Positions 20,509 to 30,207 of a stretch of DNA of 64,000 bases are shown here, in pieces; position 1 is the stretch's first letter; the number at the start of each line of letters is the position of its first letter. The notes beneath the pieces are model-generated. The model did no database searches. It was not told where the DNA came from and was given only the letters and a program-made list of their open reading frames with translations. The stretch lies in contig NZ_KQ947475.1 in NCBI RefSeq assembly GCF_001506075.1, positions 1,502,767-1,566,766 on the forward strand, read 5' to 3'. The stretch is from Vibrio sp. MEBiC08052. Lineage in GTDB: Bacteria > Pseudomonadota > Gammaproteobacteria > Enterobacterales > Vibrionaceae. A program made the translations under genes and the position numbers.

Positions 20509-21237
20509 TTAGGCGGCTTGGCCTGCAATACGCGCTTGAAATGCATCTTTGAGTTCATGAAACCGAACAACCAGATTGTCAATCGCGTTGTTGTCGTATG
20601 GGCGTAATCCACTGACGACAAGACGTTTGGTTCCCTGTCCGACGACTTGGTCGTGATTGATAAAATTAAAATATAGCGTGACGAGACCACGCTTCCCATC
20701 GACATCGAATGTGGTATGACTGAGTTCGACTGTCGGATGAGTCAGATCAAGGTGAGTGAACTCCACTTCCATACTTTCATACATAACCAACGGACGATCA
20801 CAGTTAATCATCACGTTTTTATTTTTCATCAGAGGAACAAGCAGGTGGGGAAAGTTCATCCCGGAAAAACGGGCATAACTGGTGACAAAATGTTCGATGA
20901 ATGCGTCATTGTGGCTCACTTCTCCGTCGCGATTCATATGAAGGTATTCTTTGCCGTTTTCATCAACGACGGCACTCTCTTTGCCTTCCATATTTTCAAT
21001 ATGCAACGGTGTTTTGTCTCCGACCATACCAGAAAATTTAAATTTCATGTTCTGGCTAATCCCTTCTTTTTTCAACAGCACCGCAAAAAGTAAATCACCG
21101 GGCACACAAAAGCGTTTGTTATCCTCGTCGTGAATAGGATTGAAATCACCGGCAACTTTTTTAGCAAAGTGACTTGCTTGCTGGCGTGTAAACTGAAACT
21201 GATGGTTATTGCTTGAGAAATAAGAATTTAGGAACAT
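20509..21237 (-). CDS. DUF3581 protein, hot-dog/MaoC-like
   Basis: 242 aa. It resembles the Vibrio family DUF3581. Near residue 30 it has AGDFNPIHDED, very like the hydratase-2 motif (D..NPiH.D) of MaoC-type hot-dog enzymes. A second hot-dog-like half begins around residue 120. If active it would hydrate or bind an acyl-CoA/acyl-ACP; substrate unknown. The gene ends in the bidirectional terminator at 20445-20474. Confidence 0.75.
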   Translation of the reverse strand: MFLNSYFSSNNHQFQFTRQQASHFAKKVAGDFNPIHDEDNKRFCVPGDLLFAVLLKKEGISQNMKFKFSGMVGDKTPLHIENMEGKESAVVDENGKEYLHMNRDGEVSHNDAFIEHFVTSYARFSGMNFPHLLVPLMKNKNVMINCDRPLVMYESMEVEFTHLDLTHPTVELSHTTFDVDGKRGLVTLYFNFINHDQVVGQGTKRLVVSGLRPYDNNAIDNLVVRFHELKDAFQARIAGQAA

Positions 21238-21630
21238 ATTTAATAGTAAGCAGTCAAAACTGACAGGAATTATATACGATTTTTAGCAAAAAAATGGTCT
21301 ATCCAGATCAAAATTAATTAATAGGCCACGAGAATACATCCGCGACTAGTGTAGTTTGTCAGACTATGAGTGTCAATATTTTGTCAATTTCATTGATTTG
21401 GTTATCAATTTTCAAATTATACGTGATTGAAATAAGTTTTTTGATAAAACACCAATTGCATAATGTATCGTGTCAAGAAAATATCAAAGTTCCAAGATGG
21501 GAAAAATAAGTGTCATGCTGTGGACTCCGGCAGGAATCGCGCATGAAAATGGAATGCTTCCGAGCGCATTAATAAACCACGGTTTCCGAATCGGGAACCG
21601 TGGTTTGGTGTTTTGTTTCGCAGACGTCGC
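21238..21630. other. Intergenic region upstream of DUF3581 gene
   Basis: 393 bases, AT-rich. It must contain the DUF3581 promoter (leftward) and, near its right end, the terminator of the yeiP-yciU operon. No gene or RNA is supported. Confidence 0.5.
21574..21606 (-). terminator. Probable terminator of yeiP-yciU
   Basis: A 14-base stem (21574-21587 with 21593-21606, one G-U pair) and 5-base loop lies 25 bases past the yciU stop. On the minus strand the stem ends in GGTTT then ATTAAT, a short imperfect U-tract. Confidence 0.7.
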
Positions 21631-21951
21631 TTAGTCTCTTTTCCAGAATATATGACAAAACTTCTGTTTCGGATCCCGACTAATCAACATGCGGGCGAAA
21701 ACATCGTCTAAAGTGTCATTTTCTTCGTTGACGAGGCCGATATTGACTTCAGCGTAAGTGTCTTTATCAACATCGAAACCGACTTGATCGCTCCAGTCAT
21801 CGTTGACATCGACCAACTCGGCGGCACCGCGATCATCAAATTGTGCCGTGAACAGAATAATATCAGCTGGTTCGAGGTTATCCGGTGCCATCTCGAGAAA
21901 GATATCATAGGCTGCATCGATGGCATCATCGTAAGAAATGAGTTCATTCAT
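21631..21951 (-). CDS. yciU: DUF440 / HI1450-family putative dsDNA mimic (YciU)
   Basis: 106 aa, strongly acidic throughout, with Asp and Glu dominating the first 80 residues. It matches the YciU/HI1450 family (UPF0263), proposed from structure to mimic double-stranded DNA. The family ends in a conserved aromatic/basic patch, seen here as KFCHIFWKRD. It starts 5 bases after yeiP, so the two are co-transcribed. Confidence 0.85.
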   Translation of the reverse strand: MNELISYDDAIDAAYDIFLEMAPDNLEPADIILFTAQFDDRGAAELVDVNDDWSDQVGFDVDKDTYAEVNIGLVNEENDTLDDVFARMLISRDPKQKFCHIFWKRD

Positions 21952-21956
21952 TCGCG

Positions 21957-22523
21957 TTATGCTCGGTTCATGAATTTACGTTCCGTTGTGTTGACGACAA
22001 CACGATCACCCGTTGCAATATATTCCGGCACTTGAACAACTAAGCCAGTTGCGAAACGGGCTGGTTTGGTTCTTGCGGATGCTGAAGCGCCTTTAATCGA
22101 AGGGTCAGTTTCTTCAATCACCAGTTCAACCGATGCCGGTAGATCTAAAGCAACGACTTGCTGATTGACGAGCACAACATACAGCCCTTGAGTCTCTTCA
22201 TTGATGAAGAGTAATTCGTCAGCGATGTCATCGTGTTTAAACGTGTATTGAGTAAAATCTTCGGTATCCATGAAGATATATTCGTCACCATCGATATACG
22301 AGAAACTGATTGGGCGTTTGGTCATATCAACCGTTTCAAGGACATCATCGGATTTAAAGCGTTCATCGACCCGAGTACCAGTGGTTAAATCGGTGCAGCG
22401 GAACTTATAGATTTTTGCGCCGCCACGACCACCGGGGGTGGTAATTTCAATATCTTTCACCAACAGCATCTTGCCATTGGTATCGACGACAAAGCCTTTT
22501 TTAATTTCACTTGCCTTCGGCAT
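21957..22523 (-). CDS. yeiP: Elongation factor P-like protein YeiP (EfpL)
   Basis: 188 aa three-domain EF-P fold. The tip of domain I is TPGGRGGAK, putting arginine at position 33 where EF-P has a modified lysine; this is the mark of the YeiP/EfpL branch, which relieves ribosome stalling without modification. TAAGGA immediately upstream is its ribosome site and also overlaps the stop of a protein-like frame (22533-22784). It is followed 5 bases later by yciU. Confidence 0.93.
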   Translation of the reverse strand: MPKASEIKKGFVVDTNGKMLLVKDIEITTPGGRGGAKIYKFRCTDLTTGTRVDERFKSDDVLETVDMTKRPISFSYIDGDEYIFMDTEDFTQYTFKHDDIADELLFINEETQGLYVVLVNQQVVALDLPASVELVIEETDPSIKGASASARTKPARFATGLVVQVPEYIATGDRVVVNTTERKFMNRA

Positions 22524-22532
22524 TGCTTTTCC

Positions 22533-22796
22533 TTACATGGATTGATTTGAGAAAAGCCGATTATATACTGACTCAAGTGCGTTGATCACCTCTTGTTCTC
22601 TTCTTTTGGGAGAAACATGCCTCTCCGCGACCTTCAGACATTCGTGATGATTGGCCGGATAGATGAGGGAAAGGGGAATCAACCAATCGGGGACGCTATC
22701 TTTGATAATATCTTTTACAACAATATCTTTTAGAGCACTGATTCGTGTATGATAACGAAGCTTTTCAGCCGTATTTTTGAGTTTTTATGATGACAT
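22533..22796 (-). pseudogene. Protein-like reading frame with early stop, upstream of yeiP
   Basis: On the minus strand, an ATG at 22796 reads ATG-TCA-TCA-TAA. After this stop the same frame stays open for 83 codons (22784 to 22533), ending 9 bases before yeiP within its ribosome site. The product would run KLKNTAEKLRYHTRISALKD and continue to NALESVYNRLF, balanced in composition and with codon use like the flanking genes. It contains no other good start codon apart from an internal TTG. Either a nonsense mutation has killed a small gene of the yeiP operon, or translation starts unusually. Family not recognised. Confidence 0.4.
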
Positions 22797-22805
22797 ATTC
22801 CGGTT

Positions 22806-23576
22806 ATGCAATTACCAGTGATTAATCCGAACATTCCTTTTCAGTCGCAGTATCAGCCCGTTGTCAGTTCTCTTATTGCTTACTTAAAGGCTGGTCTGAA
22901 AGATAATTTGCACAGTGTCTATATTTACGGCAGTGTTGCTCGAAAAACCGCTTGCCCCGGGCGTTCAAATATCGATGTCATCGTCGTGACGCATCGCTAT
23001 TTTGAGGATCAGAAAACCACGATTTTCAATACATTGCGCTGGCGTTTCAAAAAGGACTATCCGTTTGTTACCGATGTGTCGATTGAAACAGCGCTGGTTG
23101 AAGAGGTCGCCTCGCTCGATAGTCTTTTCTCATGGGGATTTCTGCTCCGTCACTGTTCTGTCTGTGTCTATGGCCCGGATTTAGCGGAATGTTTTGGCCA
23201 TTATGAGCCGAGCTGGGAAATAGCCAAATTCTGGAATATGGATGTGGCGGATTGGGTCAGTTATTACCGGGATAAAATCGCAAAATCAAATGCCCCGGAT
23301 GAACAGGTGAAGGCACAGCAGAGTATTGCTAAGAAATTACTCCGTGCGAGCTATTCTCTGGTAATGTATCGAGACAAACAGTGGATTGATGATCCTGTTG
23401 CTTGCGGAGAGCTGTTTCTTCATTATCATCCTGAGCGGCAAACCGATATTGAACGACTGGGGATATTACTGAAGACGCAGCGCGTTATCCCGAAACGTTC
23501 AGTCATCGGCCTGTTGGACGACTACGGACAATGGCTGGTCAAACAGTATCAGAAAACCGAATTCCGAATTGGTTGA
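22806..23576 (+). CDS. Nucleotidyltransferase-fold protein, catalytic motif incomplete
   Basis: 256 aa. Residues 40-62 read YIYGSVARKTACPGRSNIDV then IVVT, the minimal nucleotidyltransferase motif GS-x(n)-D-h-D/E, but the second acidic residue is Ile59. A third acidic residue could be Asp in FVTDVSIE. The C-terminal 130 residues are helical. Families with this layout include antibiotic adenylyltransferases and MNT antitoxins; the missing acid makes catalysis uncertain. It stands alone, divergent from yeiP and convergent with polB, 25 bases apart. Confidence 0.7.
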   Translation: MQLPVINPNIPFQSQYQPVVSSLIAYLKAGLKDNLHSVYIYGSVARKTACPGRSNIDVIVVTHRYFEDQKTTIFNTLRWRFKKDYPFVTDVSIETALVEEVASLDSLFSWGFLLRHCSVCVYGPDLAECFGHYEPSWEIAKFWNMDVADWVSYYRDKIAKSNAPDEQVKAQQSIAKKLLRASYSLVMYRDKQWIDDPVACGELFLHYHPERQTDIERLGILLKTQRVIPKRSVIGLLDDYGQWLVKQYQKTEFRIG

Positions 23577-23601
23577 TAGGTAGCCAAGGGGCAATCGTTA
23601 T

Positions 23602-26013
23602 TTAGAACAGCCCTAATTGCGGTCGGGTCAATTCATCAAACCGATAGCCGATAAACGGTAGGATGGCATCGGCTACGGGTTTGAGTTGTTTATCGATATA
23701 GTGCTGGTAATCCAGTTTACTGGACTGATAGGCGACCGGCTCCGGGCCACTTAAAGTAATGACATATTCGATCACACCTTTATTTTGATATTGCAGCGGC
23801 CTTCCCCGTTGTTGATTGATGTCATCTGCCATTCGAGCAGCACGAACTTGCGGCGGGATATTTTTCTGATATTCATGAAGTTTACGACGTAGTCGTTTGC
23901 GATAGATCAGTTCCTGATCGTATTGGCCGTCAAGGGTTTCAGCAACGAGTTCACGAATGTAATCACAGGGATTTTCACCGTGGAAAACCCGCAGATACAG
24001 TTGTTGCTGAAAACGTTTGGCGAGTTCAGTCCAGTCGGTTCTCGCACTCTCCAGCCCTTTAAAAATGAGCTGTTCTCCGTCGTCGGTCTGAATCAATCCC
24101 GCATAGCGTTTTTTCGAGCCGGTATCCGCACCGCGGATCGTTGGCATCAAAAATTTGGTGTAATGGGTCTCATATTCGATTTCGAGAAAGCTATTCAGAC
24201 GATAGTTGTCCCATAAATGCGTTTTCCACCACTGGTTCACAGAAGTAACGAGTTGCTGACCAATATGGTCGGCATCATGCTGATGATACACTCTACCTAA
24301 CGATACGAATGTTGAATCCGTATCGCCATAAATGACCTGATAACCTTGTGCTTCAATCAGCGTTTTTGTTTGCTTCATGATCTCGTGACCGCGCATTGTA
24401 ATACTGGACGCCAGCCGAGTATCGAAAAAACGGCATCCTGCAGAGCCCAGTACACCGTAGAATGAGTTCATGATGATCTTAATGGCTTGAGAGAACGCTT
24501 TTTCTTGGTTCTTCTTCGCTTCGTCTCTGGCTGCCCAAAGGGTCTCGATCATCTGTGGCAGAAAATGTCGGGTGCGGTGAAATTGACCGCCACGAAATCC
24601 GGGCACGGCCTGATGTGCTTCAGGACCTACGTCGAGTTTGAGTCCTTCGATCAGTCCCAATGGATCAATCAAGAAAGAGCGGATGATAGAAGGATAAAGG
24701 CTTTTAAAATCGAGCACGAGTACCGAGTCATAGAGATTGGGGAGCGAGTCCATCACATAACCACCGGGACTGGCTTGCCAATCGGCGGCACTTAGGTTGG
24801 GAGCTACGTAACCTGCCCGGTGGAGCTGCGGTAAATAAAGATTGGTAAAGGACGCCACAGAACCACCGATTCGGTCCAGTTCGATACCGGTGAGGCGAGA
24901 ACGTTGAATGACAAAATCGAGAAGGTGGGTCTTGGCAAAAATTCGGTTCACTAACTGGCAGTCTTTGAGGTTGTAAACCGCCAGACGGATTTTATCATGG
25001 CGAAACATGCTGTTGATTTCTTCCATCCGGTCATGCACTTGATGGATGGCTTTCCCCTCATGGAGTAAGGTTTGCGATACGGATTCCAGCGACCAGGAGG
25101 GGAATTGATAGGTCGCCGTTTTTAACGTATCGATGCCATCGAGAACCACACGACCGGGAATGGTGACAAACCCTTGTTGAGATTGGCTCGATGTTCGGAA
25201 ATAACTACTCTGGCGGTTGCGCCCCAGCATCAGTTTCAGATGATGTTTTTCTGCCCGGCGATGCAATAGACGGAAATCGAAATCAATGACGTTCCAACCG
25301 ATAATAATGTCCGGGTCATAGGTGTGAAACCAATTGACCATGGCCAACAAAAGTGCGCGTTCATTTTCAACCCATTGGATAACCGGGATGTCACCGGTCT
25401 GATCAGCGGGAGAGCAATGTTCCTCCGGCGGGTGTTCATCTGTTTGTGGATCACCGATCATGATTACCCGGGAGTCCATTTCACTATCGAGCCCAATTGA
25501 GTACAAATGTCCTTTTTCCGAGCATTCTAGATCCAGAGAAACAACATTGAGCGTGGGTAAAAAATCGCCCCGGCGACACTTTGCGTCCTGAACGATGCTG
25601 ACATGACCCTGCTTGGTCATTTGACCGGTGAATTCAAAGCTTCCCCGAATAAAGCGTTCCATCAAATAACGTTCAGCCAGTTTAATGTCACCTTCAAGTA
25701 CTTCAATCTCTTCCTGACGACAGAGTTCATGGATATGGGCTGCTTCTTGTAACGTACTGGTATAACAAGCGGTCAACGGTTCATGCTCAAAACTTTTGAG
25801 TGGCAGCGGTTTTAATTCAGCGGTTATACCCGTCTGAGTCAGCCTCTGGGCCATATATTTTGATTTCGTGGTCGGGATAAAACAGATGGGTTTCTCGTGA
25901 TGGATTAAAATTTGGGTTGGCCCTTCAGGCGTTGCTGCCCAAAGTTCTATCTGTGTCGTGCCGTTTATATCCCGAGCATGGCGGGTTAAAAGAAAACCTT
26001 TCCGGAGCGTCAA
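23602..26013 (-). CDS. polB: DNA polymerase II PolB
   Basis: 803 aa family B polymerase. Exonuclease motif I SLDLECS (near residue 160), polymerase motifs DFKSLYPSII (near 420) and YGDTDS (near 550) and the C-terminal QLGLF beta-clamp-binding tail are visible. It acts in replication restart and translesion repair. The only start upstream of the conserved GFLLTRH is a TTG at 26013. An ATG six codons long (at 26027) stops in a TGA that overlaps this TTG. Unlike E. coli polB, no LexA box was found upstream. Confidence 0.93.
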   Translation of the reverse strand: MTLRKGFLLTRHARDINGTTQIELWAATPEGPTQILIHHEKPICFIPTTKSKYMAQRLTQTGITAELKPLPLKSFEHEPLTACYTSTLQEAAHIHELCRQEEIEVLEGDIKLAERYLMERFIRGSFEFTGQMTKQGHVSIVQDAKCRRGDFLPTLNVVSLDLECSEKGHLYSIGLDSEMDSRVIMIGDPQTDEHPPEEHCSPADQTGDIPVIQWVENERALLLAMVNWFHTYDPDIIIGWNVIDFDFRLLHRRAEKHHLKLMLGRNRQSSYFRTSSQSQQGFVTIPGRVVLDGIDTLKTATYQFPSWSLESVSQTLLHEGKAIHQVHDRMEEINSMFRHDKIRLAVYNLKDCQLVNRIFAKTHLLDFVIQRSRLTGIELDRIGGSVASFTNLYLPQLHRAGYVAPNLSAADWQASPGGYVMDSLPNLYDSVLVLDFKSLYPSIIRSFLIDPLGLIEGLKLDVGPEAHQAVPGFRGGQFHRTRHFLPQMIETLWAARDEAKKNQEKAFSQAIKIIMNSFYGVLGSAGCRFFDTRLASSITMRGHEIMKQTKTLIEAQGYQVIYGDTDSTFVSLGRVYHQHDADHIGQQLVTSVNQWWKTHLWDNYRLNSFLEIEYETHYTKFLMPTIRGADTGSKKRYAGLIQTDDGEQLIFKGLESARTDWTELAKRFQQQLYLRVFHGENPCDYIRELVAETLDGQYDQELIYRKRLRRKLHEYQKNIPPQVRAARMADDINQQRGRPLQYQNKGVIEYVITLSGPEPVAYQSSKLDYQHYIDKQLKPVADAILPFIGYRFDELTRPQLGLF

Positions 26014-26163
26014 GCTTGATTACTCATTTTGTCATTTATAGTCACAATAATTTCATCAATTAATCGAATGCAGATCAATCTTCATTATAGTTTTATCGGT
26101 AAAATTTAGTGCATATTCTACACTATATAAGGATATCTGATATCAGCATGTCTGGAGGATCGA

Positions 26164-26460
26164 ATGATCACTATACACAGAGATTACTTATTGGTTCATC
26201 GCGGAAACAGAGATCATGCCCATGTGAAGGTCAACCCTGTTGGTCATATCGACATCGAGTTAAACTCATGTCACGCGTGTTATCATTCTACATTTGACGA
26301 TGTCCATTTTGAAAAGACGGGTCAAAAGACAAAACTGACTGGGAATCATCATTCATCTTCACCTTGGCAGGTGATGTTGTCTGATAACGATGCCAAAGAG
26401 CTTAATCATTTGATTGAAGAAGCAAATGAGGCCTATGAGGCATTGATGCGAGATTTGTAG
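26164..26460 (+). CDS. Hypothetical protein
   Basis: 98 aa from the ATG at 26164 with a strong GGAGG at 26154-26158. I do not recognise the family. It is soluble, has a histidine-rich first half and one CHAC pair near residue 36, and ends in an acidic helix (SDNDAKELNHLIEEANEAYE). It is divergent from polB. The good ribosome site and normal codon use support a real gene. Confidence 0.68.
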   Translation: MITIHRDYLLVHRGNRDHAHVKVNPVGHIDIELNSCHACYHSTFDDVHFEKTGQKTKLTGNHHSSSPWQVMLSDNDAKELNHLIEEANEAYEALMRDL

Positions 26461-26862
26461 TTAGATTTTGTAGTTAGATGTTATTGGTCGAATAAAGATT
26501 ATATTCCCTGAAAATTTGTACATTGGATTGATGCGCCAGGAGGGGAGCTGATAAAGTGACCTGTTCAAGGCGTTTTTTTTGAGTGTCCACTCATGGTGAT
26601 ATTTTATCCAGTACTCGTATTATGATGTAAGCTACTTATTATAAAGTGGTTTGTGTTTGTTTTTGTGCCGGGAAGTCGTCGCAGAAATAAGATTTTGAGG
26701 CTGCTTAGATTAACGCGCCGAGAGATAAAGAAGTGCTTGCCAAAGCGATAGTTTGGGCTCATAGTCAGGGAATAGTGAAGGTTTTGGGTTAGGCACAACT
26801 GTGTCTGCCCGATGATGTTGAACCAATTGGGTGTTGAGCCAATTGATTGTGGAGATGCAAGT
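26461..26862. other. Intergenic region upstream of uvrY
   Basis: 402 bases. It includes eight T residues at 26572-26579 that may end the preceding gene, and two direct copies of TTGARCCAATTG (26818-26829 and 26834-26845) just before the uvrY start. It must contain the uvrY promoter. Confidence 0.5.
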
Positions 26863-27507
26863 TTGATTAGCGTATTCCTTGTAGATGATCATGAGCTGGT
26901 TCGCACAGGGATTCGACGTATTATTGAAGACGTCCGTGGCATGAGCGTAGCAGGGGAAGCTGATAGCGGTGAACAAGCGGTAAAATGGTGCCGTAATAAC
27001 CATGTTGATGTTGTTTTAATGGATATGAATATGCCGGGAATCGGCGGCCTTGAAGCAACGAAAAAGATACTGCGTTATAACCCGGATATTCGGATTATTG
27101 TACTGACCGTACATACGGAAAATCCGTTTCCAACCAAAGTGATGCAGGCTGGTGCAGCTGGATATTTGTCCAAAGGTGCCGGGCCGGATGAGATGGTGAA
27201 TGCAATTCGGGTTGTCCATAGCGGGCAACGCTATATCTCTCCTGAAATTGCGCAGCAAATGGCTCTCAGCCAGTTTTCACCTGCGTCTGAAAATCCGTTT
27301 GCCGATTTATCGGAACGGGAATTACAGATCATGATGATGATCACCAAAGGGCAAAAAGTCACTGATATCTCAGAACAGCTGAATTTGAGTCCGAAAACCG
27401 TTAACAGTTATCGCTATCGCCTGTTTGCCAAGCTGGATATCAATGGTGATGTCGAATTAACCCATTTAGCGATACGACACGGAATGCTGGATACTGAGAC
27501 GTTGTAG
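26863..27507 (+). CDS. uvrY: Response regulator UvrY/VarA (GacA family)
   Basis: 214 aa from the TTG at 26863, which aligns with the [15 protein letters not shown] start of UvrY/VarA/GacA and has GGAG eight bases upstream; an ATG at 26812 gives an unlikely 17-residue extension. The receiver has Asp8/Asp9, phosphoacceptor Asp54 and a LuxR-type helix-turn-helix ([25 protein letters not shown]). Paired with a BarA/VarS kinase it activates CsrB-type small RNAs. Its stop shares one base with the uvrC start. Confidence 0.95.
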   Translation: MISVFLVDDHELVRTGIRRIIEDVRGMSVAGEADSGEQAVKWCRNNHVDVVLMDMNMPGIGGLEATKKILRYNPDIRIIVLTVHTENPFPTKVMQAGAAGYLSKGAGPDEMVNAIRVVHSGQRYISPEIAQQMALSQFSPASENPFADLSERELQIMMMITKGQKVTDISEQLNLSPKTVNSYRYRLFAKLDINGDVELTHLAIRHGMLDTETL

Positions 27508-29339
27508 TGATTCAAGCATTTGACCCCTCTTCTTTTTTAGCAACCGTTACCAATCAGCCCGGTGTTTATCGAATGTATAATGCCGAGGCTGAGGTGATTT
27601 ATGTCGGTAAAGCGAAAGATCTCAAAAAACGTTTATCCAGTTACTTTCGTAAGACGCTGGATAACGAAAAAACTAAAGCATTAGTCAGCCATATTGCCAA
27701 AATTGATGTGACGGTGACGCATACCGAAACCGAAGCACTCATTCTGGAACATAATTACATCAAGCAATACATGCCTAAATACAATGTGTTATTGCGTGAT
27801 GATAAGTCTTATCCCTATATTTTTGTCAGTGCTCACAAGCATCCGAGAGTATCGGTGTACCGTGGTGCAAAAAAGAAAAAAGGTGAGTATTTCGGTCCTT
27901 ATCCTGATGCCGGTGCCGTTCGTGAAACTCTGCATTTAATTCAGAGAATATTCCCTGTTCGACAATGTGAAGATTCCGTCTATAGTCATCGGACACGTCC
28001 TTGCTTGATGTATCAGATTGGTCGTTGTGCCGGTCCGTGTGTGTCGGATTTGATTTCGAACGAATCGTATCAGGAGCTGGTTGACGATCTGCGGCTATTT
28101 TTACGCGGTAAAGATCAACAGGTTGTTTCAATGCTGGTGGAGAGAATGACTTCCGCTAGTGAGGCGTTACGCTTTGAGGACGCTGCTAAATACCGCGATC
28201 AGATTCAGGCGATTCGCCGCATTCAGGAGCAGCAATTCGTCTCAGCCGATAGCCTTGATGATATTGATGTGCTGGGATTTGCCCAGGAAAATGGCTTAGC
28301 CTGTATTCATGTGTTGATGATCCGGCAGGGTAAAATTCTCGGCAGCCGAAGTTTTTTCCCTAAAATTCCCGGAAATACCACGCACGAAGAGGTGTTTGAA
28401 AGTTTCCTCAAACAGTATTATCTATCTCATAACGAGTCGCGGACACTGCCGACCAAAGTGATTGTGAATCGGGGATTACTGGAGGATGTTCAAGTTTTCC
28501 AAATGCTGTTGACCGAGATGGCCGGGCGAAAAGTACAGTTCTTTACCGAGCCGTCGGGAGTGCGTGGGCGGTACCTGAAGTTGGCGAATACCAATGCTCA
28601 GACCGCAATCACCACTCGTCAGAATCATCGCATGACCATCTTACAACGGGTCAAAGCACTTCAGGATGAATTAGAGATGGAGCAGATTCAACGGATGGAA
28701 TGTTTTGATATCTCCCACACGATGGGGGAAAGTACCATCGCGTCATGTGTGGTATTTAATCAGGAAGGTCCGGTCAAACAAGAATATCGTCGTTATAATA
28801 TTACCGGTATTACCGGTGGAGATGATTACGCTGCGATGGGGCAGGTTCTCGAACGACGCTATTCAAAACAGATCGATGTCGATAAAATTCCGGATATTAT
28901 CTTTATTGATGGGGGAAAAGGTCAGTTATCTCGTGCATATCAGATTGTTTCGCGTTACTGGGACGATTGGCCAAAGCGACCTTTATTGATGGGGATTGCC
29001 AAAGGGGTTACCCGTAAACCGGGGCTGGAAACCTTGTTGACGGTCGAAGGTGATGAATTTCATCTGGCGAGCGATGCACCTGCATTGCATTTGATTCAAC
29101 ATATCCGCGATGAAAGTCATAATCATGCAATTAGCGGCCACCGCAACAAACGCGGGAAAAGTCGGCGAACAAGTGCGCTTGAAGGTATTGAAGGCGTCGG
29201 GCCGAAACGGCGTCAGGCACTGTTGCAGTTTATGGGCGGGCTACAAGAACTAAAACGCGCCAGTGTTGAAGAAATCGCCAAAGTTCCGGGAATCAGTCGA
29301 TCTTTGGCAGAAAATATCCATCAAGCATTGAAACAATAG
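27507..29339 (+). CDS. uvrC: Excinuclease ABC subunit C UvrC
   Basis: 610 aa from a GTG at 27507 that overlaps the uvrY stop by one base, so it is translationally coupled. The N-terminal GIY-YIG nuclease (PGVYRMYN then [13 protein letters not shown]) makes the 3' incision. A UVR coiled region lies near residue 205, the RNase H-like C-terminal nuclease around 380-540 makes the 5' incision, and helix-hairpin-helix repeats end the protein. It acts with UvrAB in nucleotide excision repair. Confidence 0.97.
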   Translation: MIQAFDPSSFLATVTNQPGVYRMYNAEAEVIYVGKAKDLKKRLSSYFRKTLDNEKTKALVSHIAKIDVTVTHTETEALILEHNYIKQYMPKYNVLLRDDKSYPYIFVSAHKHPRVSVYRGAKKKKGEYFGPYPDAGAVRETLHLIQRIFPVRQCEDSVYSHRTRPCLMYQIGRCAGPCVSDLISNESYQELVDDLRLFLRGKDQQVVSMLVERMTSASEALRFEDAAKYRDQIQAIRRIQEQQFVSADSLDDIDVLGFAQENGLACIHVLMIRQGKILGSRSFFPKIPGNTTHEEVFESFLKQYYLSHNESRTLPTKVIVNRGLLEDVQVFQMLLTEMAGRKVQFFTEPSGVRGRYLKLANTNAQTAITTRQNHRMTILQRVKALQDELEMEQIQRMECFDISHTMGESTIASCVVFNQEGPVKQEYRRYNITGITGGDDYAAMGQVLERRYSKQIDVDKIPDIIFIDGGKGQLSRAYQIVSRYWDDWPKRPLLMGIAKGVTRKPGLETLLTVEGDEFHLASDAPALHLIQHIRDESHNHAISGHRNKRGKSRRTSALEGIEGVGPKRRQALLQFMGGLQELKRASVEEIAKVPGISRSLAENIHQALKQ

Positions 29340-29384
29340 CGAAAATACAGCAACATAACAGCGCAAACAATAAGAGCGAAGCAT

Positions 29385-29942
29385 ATGCGTTTAAATATTC
29401 CTAATATATTGTCCCTGATTCGACTTTTCCTCATTCCGGTATTTGTGATCGCTTTTTATTTACCTTACAGCTGGTCTTCTTTTGCTGCGGCCGTGGTGTT
29501 CTGGATTGCCGGGATCACCGACTGGCTTGATGGGATGCTGGCGAGAAAATTACAACAAACCTCTCGTTTCGGTGCATTTATCGACCCTGTCGCGGATAAA
29601 GTTTTAGTGGCGACGGCATTGATTTTGATTACGGAATACTTTCATAGCATCTGGATTACTATTCCTGCTGTAACCATGATTGCCAGAGAAATCATTATTT
29701 CTGCGCTGCGGGAGTGGATGGCAGAAATCGGCAAGCGAGCAAGTGTCGCCGTTTCTTGGATTGGTAAAGTGAAAACCATGACACAGATGTTTGCGTTGCT
29801 CGCGTTGATTTGGCGCTATGATGACTGGATGATTTGGTTAGGATATATCTCAATTTATGTTGCAACGATTTTGACTTACTGGTCGATGTGGCAATATTTG
29901 ATTGCAGCTAAAGATGATCTTCTGAGTGAAGAAAATCACTGA
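29385..29942 (+). CDS. pgsA: Phosphatidylglycerophosphate synthase PgsA
   Basis: 185 aa inner-membrane CDP-alcohol phosphatidyltransferase, making phosphatidylglycerophosphate from CDP-diacylglycerol and glycerol-3-phosphate. The signature DG-x2-AR-x8-G-x3-D-x3-D is complete (from DGMLAR through to DPVAD). Five or six membrane helices. It follows uvrC by 45 bases, the conserved uvrY-uvrC-pgsA order, and ends in a strong terminator. Confidence 0.97.
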   Translation: MRLNIPNILSLIRLFLIPVFVIAFYLPYSWSSFAAAVVFWIAGITDWLDGMLARKLQQTSRFGAFIDPVADKVLVATALILITEYFHSIWITIPAVTMIAREIIISALREWMAEIGKRASVAVSWIGKVKTMTQMFALLALIWRYDDWMIWLGYISIYVATILTYWSMWQYLIAAKDDLLSEENH

Positions 29943-29968
29943 TAGCGCGTCATTCTCAATGATGAATC

Positions 29969-30003
29969 CTGATATGGTTATTTTCATATCAGTTTTTTTT
30001 AAA
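29969..30003 (+). terminator. Terminator of uvrY-uvrC-pgsA
   Basis: Perfect 8-base stem (29969-29976 with 29985-29992) and 8-base loop followed by eight T residues, 27 bases past pgsA. Confidence 0.92.
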
Positions 30004-30133
30004 TGGTATTTTATAACTAATTGAATTTTATCACTTCATCGTACCATGACTCACCTATATTCAATGATGCATATTGAATAAAGTGATGTTTTCCCACGCT
30101 ATCTGTTCTCACAAATGTTGAATACCATCTCAG

Positions 30134-30156
30134 TTATCCACAAAATCTGTGGATAA
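30134..30156. promoter_or_regulatory. Inverted pair of perfect DnaA boxes
   Basis: TTATCCACA at 30134-30142 and its reverse complement at 30148-30156 are separated by five bases. Both match the strong E. coli DnaA box exactly. They lie between the pgsA terminator and the fetB-like gene. DnaA binding, titration or gene control are possible; the palindrome could equally be a structural element. Confidence 0.6.
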
Positions 30157-30207
30157 GATGTTTTAAAGGCAGTGAGTAACAATAACATTCTGATTTAAAA
30201 AACGAAT

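Noticed and set aside
26014..26160. SOS (LexA) box upstream of polB
   Set aside because: I looked for CTGT-N8-ACAG and found only a short CTGATATCAG palindrome, which does not fit.
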